A stretch of 5,964 nt of DNA, from positions 1 through 5,964 of the forward strand of contig JACMOJ010000405.1 in NCBI GenBank assembly GCA_014378085.1, given 5' to 3'. Of this stretch, positions 5,584 to 5,964 are shown one piece after another. Below the pieces are notes generated by a model. The model did not search any database and was not told where the DNA came from. It saw nothing but the letters and a program-made list of their open reading frames with translations. The first letter of the stretch is position 1. Each line of letters opens with the position of its first letter. Origin of the DNA: Burkholderiales bacterium. GTDB lineage: Bacteria > Pseudomonadota > Gammaproteobacteria > Burkholderiales > Usitatibacteraceae. Position numbers and translations under genes: made by a program.

Positions 5584-5964
5584 TCAATCCTCAGCCATGC
5601 TAACAACGGTCATCGCTTCCGCCACCGAAGTGGTACCCGAGCTAACGAGCGCCAGCGCATGATCCATGAGCGTTTGTCCACGCATGCTCGTGCGCGCCGA
5701 TGCCAAAAACGCGGCACCTGCGCCATCAATCGTTGCCCGCGTTGTCGCGTCATCCATCACAAACATTTCGTAAACGCCGCTGCGTCCACGGAAACCCGCC
5801 CCACCGCATTGGCCACAGCCCAGCGCGGTTTGTAGCGGAATCCTCGCACCCTCCTCCCCTCCAGCAATTGTCAGCCAAGCGCGCTCTTGGGGCGTCGCCT
5901 GATGTTTAACTTTGCAGCTCGTACAAAGCAGTCGGCACAATCGTTGTGCAATCACCGCGCGAAG
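5584..5964 (-). CDS. mshE: MshE-type pilus assembly ATPase, C-terminal fragment
   Basis: This is the last 126 residues of a GspE/PilB-family secretion ATPase; the frame is open at the right window edge, so the Walker motifs lie outside. The visible part starts LRAVIAQRLCRLLC, the conserved stretch at the end of the ATPase core. It then shows the family's zinc-binding cysteine tetrad, C14-x2-C17 and C50-x2-C53 (numbered from the window edge), followed by GFRGRSGVYEMF, a signature of the C-terminal domain. A helical tail with RTSMRGQTLMDHAL and a TTSVAEAMTV segment matches the usual GspE/PilB ending. The protein would act as a cytoplasmic hexamer powering pilin polymerisation. It ends in TGA just before mshG, with which it is surely co-transcribed. 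The family is clear; the MshE assignment rests on the neighbours. Confidence 0.93.
   Translation of the reverse strand, partial: LRAVIAQRLCRLLCTSCKVKHQATPQERAWLTIAGGEEGARIPLQTALGCGQCGGAGFRGRSGVYEMFVMDDATTRATIDGAGAAFLASARTSMRGQTLMDHALALVSSGTTSVAEAMTVVSMAED

Noticed and set aside
1..5964. CRISPR, tRNA, rRNA, toxin-antitoxin or defence genes
   Set aside because: I saw no repeat-spacer pattern, cloverleaf-like sequence or relevant motif on either strand. Apart from the spacer at 4127-4342 and very short junctions, the window is filled by pilus genes.

Overview
The window carries a minus-strand run of type IV pilus genes that I read as the structural half of an MSHA-type (mannose-sensitive haemagglutinin) pilus locus. 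The organism is probably a mesophilic beta- or gammaproteobacterium of middling GC content. This rests on the gene order (ATPase, platform protein, major pilin, four minor pilins, then a large secreted protein) and on family motifs; no rRNA or other taxonomic marker is present. All real genes are on the minus strand, so transcription runs from high to low coordinates. Plus-strand open frames look like shadows of these genes.

Layout in direction of transcription: the C-terminal end of the assembly ATPase mshE (5964-5584, open at the window edge); the inner-membrane platform protein mshG (about 5578-4343); a 216-base gap holding a good sigma-70-type promoter (4247-4219), a direct repeat and a GC-rich tandem repeat; the MSHA-type major pilin gene mshA (4126-3695); mshC (3686-3123), with a perfect 13-bp hairpin (3619-3589) inside its unusually long N-terminal coding stretch; mshD (3126-2716); mshO (2711-2196); mshP (2179-1283); and the first 426 codons of a signal-peptide-bearing, Ser/Thr-rich, repeat-domain protein in the mshQ position (1279-1, open at the left edge). 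That last frame runs off the window without a stop and is easily missed.

How the genes work together: MshE hydrolyses ATP in the cytoplasm and drives MshG, which lifts processed pilin subunits out of the inner membrane. The major pilin forms the fibre. MshC, MshD, MshO and MshP have the N-terminal features of minor pilins that prime assembly or sit at the tip. The last gene is probably an exported pilus-associated or adhesive protein. Junctions are tight: 4-base overlaps, gaps of 3-5 bases, and GTG or TTG starts, all pointing to translational coupling. The promoter before the major pilin and the hairpin just after it would let the cell make far more major pilin than minor pilins.

I found no novel enzyme system, CRISPR array, RNA gene or mobile element. 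The observations most worth checking are the hairpin between major and minor pilins, a 20-bp tandem duplication that creates a chain of two overlapping GTGA junctions with a 7-codon mini-ORF between mshO and mshP, and a duplicated domain that enlarges MshP.
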